Of a stretch of DNA of 60,000 bases, positions 34,316 through 43,351 are shown in pieces; within the stretch, counting starts at the first letter, position 1, and each line of letters opens with the position of its first letter. The notes beneath the pieces were generated by a model. That model saw only the letters and a list, made by a program, of their open reading frames with translations, was not told where the DNA came from and did not search any database. This stretch comes from Sphingopyxis macrogoltabida (lineage in GTDB: Bacteria > Pseudomonadota > Alphaproteobacteria > Sphingomonadales > Sphingomonadaceae), in contig NZ_CP012700.1 of the NCBI RefSeq assembly GCF_001307295.1, positions 1-60,000 of the forward strand. The letters run 5' to 3'. A program made the translations under genes and the position numbers.

Positions 34316-36592
34316 TCAGAACTTCACGCCCGCCTCGACGCCCCAGATGCGGGGTTCGTTGACGTAGCTGGTGATGTTGTTGAAATCGATGCCGCCGGTC
34401 GGCGACGCATCGTTGGTGATGTTGCGCACGAAGCCCGCGATGTCGAAGCGGTCGGTGCGATAACCGACGCGCAGCCCGCCCTCGAGCAGCTTGTCGTCCG
34501 AGAATTCGACCGACTGATAGAGGAAGAACTGGATCTTCGAGCGGTAATACCAGTCGGTGAACGCATAGATCGCGCCATTGCCGACCGGGAATTCATAACC
34601 CGCGGTCCAGTTCACCGTCCATTTCGGCGACTGCGGCAACTGGTTGCCGTCGATCGAATAGATGCCGGGGCTGCCGGGGCGCTGCGGGTCGAGCACGGTG
34701 CACGGCGTCGCCGAACCGCAACCTGCGACGAAGGCATTGGCATCGTCGATCTTGGCGATGTTCCACGCGCCGCCAACCGAGAAGGTCAGCCCCGTTGCCG
34801 GGGCCGCCTGCAGTTCGGCCTCGATGCCATGGCCCTTGGCATCGACATTGAGCAGGCTGGCGACGTTCGACGTGCCGCCGACCGCGGTGAGCTGCAGGTC
34901 CTTAGTGTCGAAATAATAGCCGGTCAGGTTGAAGCGGACGCGGTTGTCGAGGAAGCTGGTCTTGATCCCGGCCTCATACGACATCGTCTCTTCCTGATCG
35001 GCGGTCGAGATGACGCGCGAGAAGGTCAGGCGGCCCTGCACCGACGGCGCGCGATAGCCGCGCGCGACGCGCGCATAGATGTTGAAGCCGTCGGTCGCTT
35101 CCCAGGTCGCGCTGGCGTCCCACGTCAGCAGCTTGCCCTTGACCGTGGCGGCCTGCGGCGGAACTGGCGTGTTCGGGTTGACGACGAAGATCGGGCGCGT
35201 TTCGACCGGACGCGACGCGACGAAATCGCGCGTGTCATGGTTGTAACGCGCGCCGGCCTGCAGCTTCAGCCCGTTGTCGAACGCATAGTTGACCGAACCG
35301 AAGATGCCATAGGCTTCGCTTTCCTGGCGCTGCACCGCGATTGCGGAGGGAGTCGCGTCGGTCGGGCCGCCGAACTCGAAGCTCGAGATGTCGAGGTCTT
35401 CGTTGAAGTAGAAGGCGCCGAACTGATAGCCGAGCCCGCCGCTGTTGTTCGACGCGATGCGGATTTCCTGCGTGAACTGGTCGAGGCTCGGCACATTGTC
35501 CTGGCTCTGCGCCTGGAACGGGATCAGGCCGGGACCCGATTCGGGCAGGAACACGGCGCCGAAGCCGCCGTCGATGTCGCCGCGGCTCCGGAAATTGCCG
35601 TTCCAGTAGGAGGTGATCGAGTAAGCGGTGACCGGCCCGAAATCATATTCGAGGTTCAACCCGACATTATAGGTGTTGAGCTTCTGGAAGTTGAGCCCGT
35701 CCTGCCACACCTTGTCACGCTCGAATTTCGTGCCGGCGCCGCCGAGGCCGACCAGCTTGTTGCTGCCCGGAACCTGCGTGTTGGCGCGGAAGATGATCGC
35801 CGAGCCGTCGTAGACGCGGACCTGACCGGTCAGGCGGCCGGTGAAGGGGCCGCTTTCATACTGGAGCTGGAGGCGCGCGGCGATGTCGTCATAGCCGCCG
35901 AGGTCCTTGCTCTTCGTCGTCGCGATATTGTCGACCCAGTCGTCGCGGTGCTGGTAGAGGCCCGAGAGGCGGACCGAGAAGCCGCTGTCGTCGGCGGCGC
36001 CCGCCGCGACTTCGACCTGGCTGTTGCCGTAACGGCCATAGCTGACGCGCGCATAGCCGCCGGTCTTGCCGGGCTTGACGGTGTCGAACTTGACGATGCC
36101 GGCGGGGGTGTTGCGGCCGAATAGCGTGCCCTGCGGTCCGCGCAGCACTTCGACGCGGTCGAGGTCGAAGATCGGGAAGCCCTTGAGGATCGGGTTTTCG
36201 AGCACGACGTCGTCATAGACGAGGCTGACCGGCTGCGACGCGTTGAGGTCGAAGTCGGTGTTGCCGAGCCCGCGGATATAGAAGCGCGGGAAGGTGCGGC
36301 CGAACGAGCTTTCGATGTTCAGGCTGGGGACGCGGCCCGCGAGCACGCGCACGTCGCTGCCCGACGAGGTGATGGCATCAAGCGTACCGCCCGACAGCAC
36401 GCTGACCGAAACCGGCACGTCCTGCAGGCTTTCCTCGCGGCGCTGCGCGGTGACGATGATGTCGCCGAGGCCGCTGTCTTCGGCGACGGGTGCGGCGGAC
36501 GCGTCCTGTGCGGCGGCGGGGGCTGCCCAGCCGGCGGCGGCGAGCGCGACCAGAACGGGGGCTATAGCAGTAGCGGAAGGAAAGTGGCGCAT
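34316..36592 (-). CDS. TonB-dependent outer-membrane receptor
   Basis: 758 residues. Signal peptide MRHFPSATAIAPVLVALAAA... ending AAAQ. Then the plug start GDIIVTAQRREESLQDVPVSVSV, a plug with LRGPQGTLFGRNTPAGIV, and a 22-strand barrel ending in VNEPRIWGVEAGVKF with a terminal aromatic Phe. It imports a substrate by TonB energy; the family in sphingomonads covers siderophores, vitamin B12, oligosaccharides and aromatics, so the ligand is not known. The start at 36592 is chosen for its signal peptide. Confidence 0.93.
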   Translation of the reverse strand: MRHFPSATAIAPVLVALAAAGWAAPAAAQDASAAPVAEDSGLGDIIVTAQRREESLQDVPVSVSVLSGGTLDAITSSGSDVRVLAGRVPSLNIESSFGRTFPRFYIRGLGNTDFDLNASQPVSLVYDDVVLENPILKGFPIFDLDRVEVLRGPQGTLFGRNTPAGIVKFDTVKPGKTGGYARVSYGRYGNSQVEVAAGAADDSGFSVRLSGLYQHRDDWVDNIATTKSKDLGGYDDIAARLQLQYESGPFTGRLTGQVRVYDGSAIIFRANTQVPGSNKLVGLGGAGTKFERDKVWQDGLNFQKLNTYNVGLNLEYDFGPVTAYSITSYWNGNFRSRGDIDGGFGAVFLPESGPGLIPFQAQSQDNVPSLDQFTQEIRIASNNSGGLGYQFGAFYFNEDLDISSFEFGGPTDATPSAIAVQRQESEAYGIFGSVNYAFDNGLKLQAGARYNHDTRDFVASRPVETRPIFVVNPNTPVPPQAATVKGKLLTWDASATWEATDGFNIYARVARGYRAPSVQGRLTFSRVISTADQEETMSYEAGIKTSFLDNRVRFNLTGYYFDTKDLQLTAVGGTSNVASLLNVDAKGHGIEAELQAAPATGLTFSVGGAWNIAKIDDANAFVAGCGSATPCTVLDPQRPGSPGIYSIDGNQLPQSPKWTVNWTAGYEFPVGNGAIYAFTDWYYRSKIQFFLYQSVEFSDDKLLEGGLRVGYRTDRFDIAGFVRNITNDASPTGGIDFNNITSYVNEPRIWGVEAGVKF

Positions 36593-36852
36593 GGGCAAGC
36601 TTCCTGAAACAGAGTTGACGATGGGAGAGACGTTAAAAACGATTTGCCCGTTGGCGTGCGGCGCGGGCCGGGTCAATTGCGGAAGCTCTTGCGGCTGACG
36701 TTCATGTCAGCAGTGTTGCGCAATTGCTGCACTTTTGCGGCAAATATGGGCAAATGGGGCGGTGACACCCCGCCGCGGGCGCGTGCTGGTCGCTTGATTT
36801 CCTGCCTCTCCACTCTAGACCGAGGGCAGGTTCCCGAGCGGAGGAAAGCGAA

Positions 36853-38445
36853 GTGAGCGACGGCGCAGCAGGTGAAATCTATATCGGCCTCGGTGGCGGC
36901 GGCGCAAAGGACGGGCCGCGCCAGTCGCTGGTCCTGAAGCGCGCGAACCGCCACGGGCTGATCGCCGGTGCGACGGGCACCGGCAAGACGGTGACGTTGC
37001 AAGGATTGGCCGAGGGATTTTCGGCAGTCGGCGTCCCGGTGTTCGTCGCCGATGTAAAGGGCGACCTCGCCGGCATGGCGATGGCGGGCAGCCCGACGTC
37101 GAAGATGCACGAGATTTTCGCCGCGCGCGCGGCCGAGATCGGCGACAGCGAGTGGGCGTATCGCGAAAATCCGGTGATCTTCTGGGACCTATTCGGCGAA
37201 CAGGGCCATCCGATCCGCACGACGATCTCGGAAATGGGACCGCTGCTGCTGGCGCGGCTGATGGGGCTCAACGAGGTACAGGAAGGCGTGCTCGCAATTG
37301 CCTTTCGTGTTGCCGACGAACAGAATCTGCTGCTGCTCGACATGGGCGACCTGCAGGCGATGCTCGCCTGGTGCGCCGAGAATGCCGACGAGCTGACGAC
37401 CAAATATGGCAATGTGTCGAAAGCGACCGTCGGGACGATCCAGCGGCAATTGCTGACGCTCGAAAGCCAGGGCGGCGATCATTTCTTTGGCGAGCCCGCG
37501 CTCGACATCATGGACATGATCCGCACCGACGAGAATGGCCGCGGCTATGTGAATATCCTCGCCGCCGACAAGCTGATGGCGAGCCCCAAGCTTTACGCGA
37601 CCTTCCTGCTCTGGCTGCTTTCGGAGATGTTCGAGACGCTTCCCGAGGTCGGCGATCCCGACAAGCCGAAGCTGGTCTTCTTTTTCGACGAAGCGCACCT
37701 GCTGTTCGACGACGCGCCGCCCGCGCTCGCCGAAAAGATCGAACAGGTCGTGCGCCTGATCCGTTCGAAAGGGGTCGGCGTCTATTTCGTCACCCAGAAC
37801 CCGATCGACATTCCCGAGGATGTGGCGGGCCAACTCGGCAATCGCGTCCAGCACGCGCTGCGCGCCTTCACCCCGCGCGACCAGAAGGCGGTCAAGGCGG
37901 CCGCCGACACTTTCCGCCCCAACCCCAAGGTCGATGTCGCGCGCGAGATCACCGAATTGAAGGTCGGTGAGGCGCTGGTGTCGCTGCTGATGGCCGACGG
38001 CGCGCCGTCGCCGGTCGAGCGCACTTTGATCAAGCCGCCCTGCTCGCGCGCCGGCCCGCTCGAATTGAAGGAGCGCGCGATCATCAAGTCGATTTCGCCG
38101 GTCGAGGGCAAGTATGATACCGTCGTCGACCGCGAAAGCGCCGAGGAACTGCTCGCCGCCAAGGCCGAGCAGGCCCAGGCGGCGGCGGTCGAAGCGAAGG
38201 CGCAGGCCGAAGCCGACAAGCAGGCGGCGATCGCTGCAAAAGAAGAAGCGAAGCGCAAGGTCGCCGAGGAGAAGGAGCGGCTCCGGCAGGAAAAGGCGGC
38301 GGCGCGCGAGGCGGCGAAGCCGAGTTTCGCCGAAAAGATGGTGCAATCGGCAGCGCGCTCGGCGGCGACCAACCTTGGCCGGCAGGTCGCCGGCAAGTTC
38401 GGCGGCCAGTTGATGCGCGGGATATTGGGCAGCCTGTTCAAGTGA
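36853..38445 (+). CDS. HerA-like ATPase (DUF853)
   Basis: 530 residues. [18 protein letters not shown] is the Walker A motif; [14 protein letters not shown] is Walker [25 protein letters not shown] contains the sensor. This is the HerA/FtsK-type hexameric ATPase group with a DUF853 C-terminus, and an alanine/lysine coiled coil from about residue 430 onward. Its role (DNA translocation or DNA repair) is unproven. GTG start with GGAGG 8 nt upstream. It begins the series with the globin-like gene 7 bp on. Confidence 0.88.
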   Translation: MSDGAAGEIYIGLGGGGAKDGPRQSLVLKRANRHGLIAGATGTGKTVTLQGLAEGFSAVGVPVFVADVKGDLAGMAMAGSPTSKMHEIFAARAAEIGDSEWAYRENPVIFWDLFGEQGHPIRTTISEMGPLLLARLMGLNEVQEGVLAIAFRVADEQNLLLLDMGDLQAMLAWCAENADELTTKYGNVSKATVGTIQRQLLTLESQGGDHFFGEPALDIMDMIRTDENGRGYVNILAADKLMASPKLYATFLLWLLSEMFETLPEVGDPDKPKLVFFFDEAHLLFDDAPPALAEKIEQVVRLIRSKGVGVYFVTQNPIDIPEDVAGQLGNRVQHALRAFTPRDQKAVKAAADTFRPNPKVDVAREITELKVGEALVSLLMADGAPSPVERTLIKPPCSRAGPLELKERAIIKSISPVEGKYDTVVDRESAEELLAAKAEQAQAAAVEAKAQAEADKQAAIAAKEEAKRKVAEEKERLRQEKAAAREAAKPSFAEKMVQSAARSAATNLGRQVAGKFGGQLMRGILGSLFK

Positions 38446-38452
38446 GCGCGCG

Positions 38453-38902
38453 ATGACCGGGGGCGATGCCGCGCTGATGGAGGCCGCGCTGATTGCGGTC
38501 GCCGATGCCGGCATCGACATCCGTCACGTGCTGTTCGAGCGCTTCTTCGCCGCTTATCCCGAACGGCGCGCGAGCTTCATTTCGGTCGATGCCGCATCGC
38601 GGCGGATGACCGATGAGACGCTGCAGATGATCTTCGGGCTGGCGAAGGGCGAGGCGTGGGTCTGGCCGCTGGTCGCCGAACTGGTGTTCACGCATCGCAG
38701 CTATGGCGCGCTGCCGATCGCCGAATATGACGCCTTTATCGATATGACGGTCGCCGAACTCGGTGCCGCCGCAGGCGCTGCTTGGGATGACGCGACAGCG
38801 GCCGCGTGGCAGAGGCATGCCGACGCGCTGAAGGCGATGATCCACAAGGCGCGGGCCGAATGGGCGAATGCGATGCCGGCGGGGGCGCCGCAGATCGCCT
38901 GA
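38453..38902 (+). CDS. Probable globin-fold protein
   Basis: 149 residues. Pattern elements of a haem globin are visible: VLFERFFAAYPERRASF (helix A/B), and then LVAELVFTHRSYGALPIAEYDAFIDMTVAELGAAAG.AWDDATAAAWQRHADALKAMI. The H-x-x-YG-x-P and terminal A-W motifs fit the F-helix proximal His and the G/H helices of bacterial globins. Haem and ligand binding are not shown. It follows the HerA-like gene by 7 bp. Confidence 0.55.
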   Translation: MTGGDAALMEAALIAVADAGIDIRHVLFERFFAAYPERRASFISVDAASRRMTDETLQMIFGLAKGEAWVWPLVAELVFTHRSYGALPIAEYDAFIDMTVAELGAAAGAAWDDATAAAWQRHADALKAMIHKARAEWANAMPAGAPQIA

Positions 38903-38921
38903 AAAGCGGCTACCTCCTTAA

Positions 38922-38952
38922 TCATCATCCCGGATCAAGTCCGGGATGATGA
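38922..38952. terminator. Perfect 13-bp palindromic hairpin (repeat family member)
   Basis: TCATCATCCCGGA, loop TCAAG, TCCGGGATGATGA. It is a lone relative of the CCGGACTTGATCCGG family and lacks a T-tract, so it may be a repeat that also acts as a transcript end. Confidence 0.6.
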
Positions 38953-39018
38953 GGAGATGGACGAACTTCTGCTTCTATCCGCTCGACAAATGCGCCGAAT
39001 CGCGGCAGCTTTGGTTGC

Positions 39019-40305
39019 ATGACAAAACCTATATTACCTGGAGAGGTAGCCGCTGCGGTCATCAACCCCGTCGCTTACGGGCAGTGGGAACCGCTTCACG
39101 AACAATTGGCGTGGGCCCGCGCCAACGCCCCGCTCGCGGTCGCGGAAAACCCCAATCACGATCCGTTCTGGCTCGTCACCCGCCACGCCGACATCATGGC
39201 GATCAGCCGCGATCCGCAGCGTTTCGCCAACGGCATCCGGCCGACGGTGCTCACCGACCGCGATGGCGAGGCGCTGGCACGGGCCGCGACGCCGAACAAT
39301 GACGGGCACCTCATCCGCTCGCTCGTCCAGATGGATGCGCCCGACCATATGAAATACCGGCTGCTGACGCAGAGCTGGTTCATGCCCAAGAATCTGAAGA
39401 TCGTCGAGGATCGCATCCGCGAAATCGCGCGCGAGACGGTCGATCATATGCTGGAAGCGGGCGGCGAATGCGACTTCGCGCGCGACGTCGCCGCGCATTA
39501 CCCGCTGCGCGTCATCATGGACATTCTGGGCGTGCCGCCGGAGGACGAGCCGCGCATGCTGATGCTGACGCAGCAATTATTCGGTCCGACCGATCCCGAA
39601 TTGAACCGCAGCCGCGAGGCGATCACCAGCGCCGAACAGGCGATCGCGATGCTTCACTATGTCATCGCCGACTTCGAGCATTATTTCGGCGCGCTCACCG
39701 CGGACCGCCGCGCCAACCCGCGCGAGGACATCGCGACCGTGATCGCCAACGCCATGGTCGGCGGCGAGCAGATTCCCGACCGCGAGCTTGCCGGCTATTA
39801 TATGATCATCGCGACCGCCGGGCATGACACGACGAGCGCCTCGACCGCGGGCGCAATGATGGAACTGGCGAAGACCCCGGCGCTCTTCGAGCGCTTCCGC
39901 AGCGCGGAGAGCGACAAGGCGGGACTGATCGAGGAGGCGATCCGCTGGACGACACCGGTCCAGCATTTCATGCGCAGCGCCAAGGAAGACGTCGAGATCG
40001 GCGGCCAGGCGATCGGCGCGGGCGACTGGCTGATGCTCAACTATGTCTCGGGCAACCGCGATGAGGGAGTTTTCACCGATCCCTTCGCCTTCGATCCCGA
40101 CCGCGAAAAGAACCAGCAGATTGCCTTCGGCTTTGGTGCGCATGTCTGCCTTGGCCAGCATCTGGCGCGCATGGAGATGCGGATCCTGATGGAGGAATTG
40201 TTGCCGCGGCTGCAGAGCCTCGAATTGGCGGGCGAGCCGGCGCGCGTCGAGTCGGTGTTCGTCGGCGGTCTGAAGCGCCTGCCGCTCCGTTTCCGCGCGG
40301 CCTGA
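39019..40305 (+). CDS. Cytochrome P450
   Basis: 428 residues, no membrane anchor, bacterial class I type needing ferredoxin and reductase. The I-helix reads IATAGHDTTSAS, the ExxR is EEAIRW, and the haem-binding loop is FGFGAHVCLGQHLAR with the axial Cys. Substrate unknown; P450s of this type in sphingomonads hydroxylate terpenes, steroids or fatty acids. It stands alone after the hairpin. Confidence 0.95.
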   Translation: MTKPILPGEVAAAVINPVAYGQWEPLHEQLAWARANAPLAVAENPNHDPFWLVTRHADIMAISRDPQRFANGIRPTVLTDRDGEALARAATPNNDGHLIRSLVQMDAPDHMKYRLLTQSWFMPKNLKIVEDRIREIARETVDHMLEAGGECDFARDVAAHYPLRVIMDILGVPPEDEPRMLMLTQQLFGPTDPELNRSREAITSAEQAIAMLHYVIADFEHYFGALTADRRANPREDIATVIANAMVGGEQIPDRELAGYYMIIATAGHDTTSASTAGAMMELAKTPALFERFRSAESDKAGLIEEAIRWTTPVQHFMRSAKEDVEIGGQAIGAGDWLMLNYVSGNRDEGVFTDPFAFDPDREKNQQIAFGFGAHVCLGQHLARMEMRILMEELLPRLQSLELAGEPARVESVFVGGLKRLPLRFRAA

Positions 40306-40448
40306 CCCGGCAACGGAGCGTTTCGACGGCTTTCGGGCTTGGGGGCGGGCGCCCGATGGAACAAAGTCACGGCTCATCGGTAGCTGCGGGAATGAGGTGG
40401 GGTGCGTGCACGCGCGCCCGTCTCGTCATGCAGTCGATGGAGTTTGTC

Positions 40449-40682
40449 ATGAATGTCTTCAAAAAAGCCGCGCTGGCAATCGCCGCAACGTCGGTGACGC
40501 TGTCGCCCGTGGTCGCTTCGGCTGCTCCCGCGCTCGACGGCGTGCGTGCGACCAGCGCCGCCGACGGCTCGAGCGAACTGGACGGTTCGAGTTGGCTGCC
40601 GGCCGTACTGGCCCTGCTCATCATTGCCGGCGGCATCTGGCTTGCCGTCGATAACGACGACGACGCGCCGGTCAGCCCGTAA
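40449..40682 (+). CDS. Small secreted/membrane protein with acidic tail
   Basis: 77 residues. MNVFKKAALAIAATSVTLSPVVASAAP is a signal peptide; then a serine-rich spacer, a membrane segment (WLPAVLALLIIAGGIWLAV) and the tail DNDDDAPVSP. GGAG lies 7 nt before the ATG, which rules out upstream ATGs. The family is not recognised. It is monocistronic, ending in a terminator. Confidence 0.75.
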   Translation: MNVFKKAALAIAATSVTLSPVVASAAPALDGVRATSAADGSSELDGSSWLPAVLALLIIAGGIWLAVDNDDDAPVSP

Positions 40683-40705
40683 CAGTCTCGTCTGGACGAC
40701 CGTGG

Positions 40706-40733
40706 AAGGCCCGCCCGAAACGGCGGGCCTTTT
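40706..40733 (+). terminator. Rho-independent terminator
   Basis: AAGGCCCGCC and GGCGGGCCTT form a stem (loop CGAAAC) followed by TTT. It ends the small membrane protein gene and could also serve the thioesterase on the minus strand. Confidence 0.85.
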
Positions 40734-40753
40734 GCTATTCCCCAAATGCTTGC

Positions 40754-41164
40754 CTATGCTTTTTCGGCAGGAAAGAAGCGCGCGATGACATCGCTGGCGA
40801 GCCGGGCGGGACGCAGCGTTTCCGCGTCAATGCAGCACCAGCTCGATTTGACTTCGGCGAGTACGTCCTCACCACGCTTGATGATCGTCTCGTAGAAAGC
40901 GCGCGCGCCCTGGACCTTTTCGAGGATCACCGTGGCGATGACCTGATCGTCGAGGAAGGCGGGGCGGCGGTAAGTGATTTCATGCTTGAGCGCGACCCAT
41001 AGATGCGCTGCGACCGCATCGGGCGGGGCGATCTTGCGCCAGTGCGACAACACCGCCTCCTGCACCCAGCTCAGATAATGGGCGTTGTTGACGTGCCCCA
41101 TGAAATCGATCTGGTCGGCGCCGACGGCGATGGCATGGTCGTGGGGGTGCGAGACGGAGGTCAT
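40754..41164 (-). CDS. Acyl-CoA thioesterase, hot-dog (4HBT) family
   Basis: 136 residues from the start at 41164. HAIAVGADQIDFMGHVNNAHYLSWVQEA is the 4HBT motif with the catalytic Asp, and ITYRRPAFLDDQVIATV forms the core strand. Specificity (short acyl-CoA or 4-hydroxybenzoyl-type) is not evident. A palindrome lies just upstream. A longer frame starting 17 codons earlier is possible but lacks family similarity. Confidence 0.85.
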   Translation of the reverse strand: MTSVSHPHDHAIAVGADQIDFMGHVNNAHYLSWVQEAVLSHWRKIAPPDAVAAHLWVALKHEITYRRPAFLDDQVIATVILEKVQGARAFYETIIKRGEDVLAEVKSSWCCIDAETLRPARLASDVIARFFPAEKA

Positions 41165-41169
41165 ATCGC

Positions 41170-41183
41170 TGACACTAATGTCA
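41170..41183. promoter_or_regulatory. Palindrome upstream of the thioesterase gene
   Basis: TGACACTAATGTCA: TGACA and TGTCA are perfect half-sites around CTAA, 6 bp before the chosen start. On the minus strand it includes a TTGACA (41184-41179), but no matching -10 is seen. It may be a regulator-binding site. Confidence 0.35.
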
Positions 41184-41233
41184 ACATATGATGACGGAAA
41201 GATGAAATCCGACAATTTCGTTGAAAATCACCA

Positions 41234-41704
41234 TCAGCCGCGTCCGCGGTACGGTGCGACGCCCTGATCGGGCAGCCACAGTCCTGCGGGAGGGGGGCCG
41301 GACTGCCAGAAAACATCGATGGGGATGCCGCCGCGCGGGTACCAGTAACCGCCGATGCGCAGCCATTTGGGGCGCATCTCGTCGACAAGGCGGCGGCCGA
41401 TGCCGACGGTGCAATCCTCGTGAAACCCCGCATGGTTGCGAAAGCTGCCGAGAAACAGTTTCAGGCTCTTCGATTCGACGATCGTCTCGCCGGGCGCGTA
41501 GTCGATGACGATGTGGGCGAAATCGGGCTGGCCGGTCACCGGGCAGAGCGAGGTGAATTCGGGGGCGGCGAAGCGGACCAGATACAGCTCGTCCGCCCGC
41601 GGATTGGGCACATAATCGAGGGTCGCGGCTTCGGGCGAGGCGGGAAGGTCGCTGGATCGGCCCAAATGCTTCGGGGCGAGCGGGGGATGGCTGGAATCAC
41701 TCAT
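41234..41704 (-). CDS. queF: 7-cyano-7-deazaguanine reductase QueF (preQ1 synthesis)
   Basis: NADPH-dependent reduction of the nitrile preQ0 to preQ1, for queuosine in tRNA. 156 residues (the short QueF type). The catalytic Cys is in [13 protein letters not shown] and the substrate-binding block is [22 protein letters not shown]. Ends [16 protein letters not shown]. It lies upstream of the thioesterase in the same direction (69-bp gap). Confidence 0.96.
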   Translation of the reverse strand: MSDSSHPPLAPKHLGRSSDLPASPEAATLDYVPNPRADELYLVRFAAPEFTSLCPVTGQPDFAHIVIDYAPGETIVESKSLKLFLGSFRNHAGFHEDCTVGIGRRLVDEMRPKWLRIGGYWYPRGGIPIDVFWQSGPPPAGLWLPDQGVAPYRGRG

Positions 41705-41834
41705 GGCTTTCGTCTAGTGCGCAGCGCGGCCGATGTCATCGTTCACTTGATCGACGGCGGCCTGCAAACGGCAGCATGGTTCAGCGCCAATTCAGCGGCG
41801 CGGACCCTAAGACAATCGGGGTCGCAAAGACGGC

Positions 41835-43151
41835 ATGAAGATGAAGCGGATCGGGCACGAACGAACGGCGGCGGGGGCGTTGCTGGCCGCGCTGGCGCTG
41901 GCGCTCGCGGGCACCGGAGTCGTGCCCGTCTCGGCGCAGCAGACCGAAACGCCGACCCCGCCGCCCTCATCCGGCCGTTCGATCGATTTCCGCCTGCCGC
42001 CCGCCGACGAGGGGCGCACGCCGGGGGTCCAGGGGCCTTCGGACAATGGCTTGCCACCCATCGCCCCCGGCGAACGGCGCGGCGTCCCGACGCCCGCCCC
42101 GCAACCGGCCCCGCCGCGCGTGACGCCGACGCAGCCGACGACCCCGGTCCGTCCGGCCGCCGGCACGCCGACCCCCGCGCCCGCCCCGGCGCGGCGCGAT
42201 ACGCCCGCTGCTTCGACCTCGCGTTCGGCGGCGAACGACCAGCCCGCCGCTGCGGTCGAGCGGCCCGCTTCGGACAATGCCGCTCCGTCGCTTGCGCCCG
42301 TAACGTCGGGACCGCCGGACAGCGCGGCGCCGGTCGCGGCGCCGCCCGCAGACGATGGGGCATCGGTCGCGGCGCCGAAGCGCGAAGGAAGCGGGACACC
42401 GCTCTGGGCGTGGCTGCTCGCCGGTCTCGCGGCGCTTGGGGCCGGAATCTGGTACTGGCGCCGTCGTCCGCTGCCGGCTGGCGCCGCGCCTGCCGAATAT
42501 GTTCCGCCCGCCGAGCCCGCCGCGCCCCGTGCGGCCGCACCGGCCCGCGCGCCGACGCCCCCGGCTCCGGCCGCGCGTCCCTCGGCGCCGGCCGGACGGA
42601 CTGCCGCGCCGCTGGTCACCCGCCCTGCCGACGAGCAGCGCGCGATGGTCGCGATGGCGCTCGAAATTCGGGACATCCGCATGACGGCGGATCAGGTCGT
42701 CGTCTCGCTCGCCCTCAACCTCGCCAACCAGGGCCCGGTCGCCGCGACCGGGCTGATGGTGCGCATCGCGCTCGGGCAGGGATCGGCGATGCCCGAGGCG
42801 GTCCTCGCGCGCTTCTTCGACGGAGCCGGCGGCAGCGTGCTGCGCGACGATATCGCGATCGAACCCGGCGCGGGCGAACAGATCTCGACCGAAGTGATGT
42901 TGCCGCGCGCTGCAATCGAACCGCTGATGATCGCAGGGCGCCCGATGCTGATTCCGGTGGCTGCGTTCGACGTCACCTATCATTGGGACGGTCCCGGCGA
43001 GGCCTTTGGCCAGAATGCCGGCAGCTTCGTGCTCGGCCGCGAACAGGGAGGAGCGAGCGGCGAGAAGCTGGCGCCGCTGCCCCTCGATCGCGCGCAGCAT
43101 CGCGTCGATCGCCCCGGCGCGCGCGCCACGGCGATGCGCCGCGCGCAATAG
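41835..43151 (+). CDS. Proline-rich secreted and membrane-anchored hypothetical protein
   Basis: 438 residues. A signal peptide (MKMKRIGHERTAAGALLAALALALAGTG..) leads to a long Pro/Ala/Thr-rich region, then a membrane helix (LWAWLLAGLAALGAGIWYW) at about residue 195. A second Pro/Ala linker and a beta-rich cytoplasmic or periplasmic domain (EQRAMVAMALEIRDIRMTADQVVVSLALNLANQG) follow. The late domain resembles a dual-specificity/adhesion-type beta sandwich but I recognise no family. Confidence 0.7.
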   Translation: MKMKRIGHERTAAGALLAALALALAGTGVVPVSAQQTETPTPPPSSGRSIDFRLPPADEGRTPGVQGPSDNGLPPIAPGERRGVPTPAPQPAPPRVTPTQPTTPVRPAAGTPTPAPAPARRDTPAASTSRSAANDQPAAAVERPASDNAAPSLAPVTSGPPDSAAPVAAPPADDGASVAAPKREGSGTPLWAWLLAGLAALGAGIWYWRRRPLPAGAAPAEYVPPAEPAAPRAAAPARAPTPPAPAARPSAPAGRTAAPLVTRPADEQRAMVAMALEIRDIRMTADQVVVSLALNLANQGPVAATGLMVRIALGQGSAMPEAVLARFFDGAGGSVLRDDIAIEPGAGEQISTEVMLPRAAIEPLMIAGRPMLIPVAAFDVTYHWDGPGEAFGQNAGSFVLGREQGGASGEKLAPLPLDRAQHRVDRPGARATAMRRAQ

Positions 43152-43224
43152 CCGCGAAAGCGACATATTTCGCCTGCTTTCGAATGGTTTTTTGTTGCGG
43201 CGCACCATCGACTGGGGCAGGACG

Positions 43225-43276
43225 CCACTGCGCTTGAAAAAGCGCAGGTGGGGGCATAGGCTACATGTCCCCGGAA
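43225..43276 (+). ncRNA. Candidate structured leader RNA upstream of the sulfurtransferase
   Basis: Two back-to-back hairpins. CCACTGCGCTT-GAAA-AAGCGCA-G-GTGG (43225-43251) has a GNRA-type tetraloop. The second pairs GGGGGCAT with ATGTCCCC (about 43250-43276). They sit in a 200-bp gap before a sulfurtransferase-metC-MscS series. No T-tract follows, so they are not plain terminators. They do not match SAM-II or SAH riboswitch consensus by eye; the class is unknown. Confidence 0.35.
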
Positions 43277-43351
43277 AGATAACAGAGCGCAGCAGGATGG
43301 CCGGCGAGGGACAGGCATCAAGGTTCCCGATGGTCGCAACAGGAGCATGAC

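Noticed and set aside
40358..40381. A second EcfG promoter upstream of the 77-residue protein
   Set aside because: GGAAC is present, but the -10 side reads CGGT at a 15-nt spacing, off consensus in base and spacing.
43152..43351. SAM-II or SAH riboswitch before the sulfurtransferase
   Set aside because: Hairpins are present but the conserved sequence blocks of either class are not, so only a generic structured-RNA call is made.
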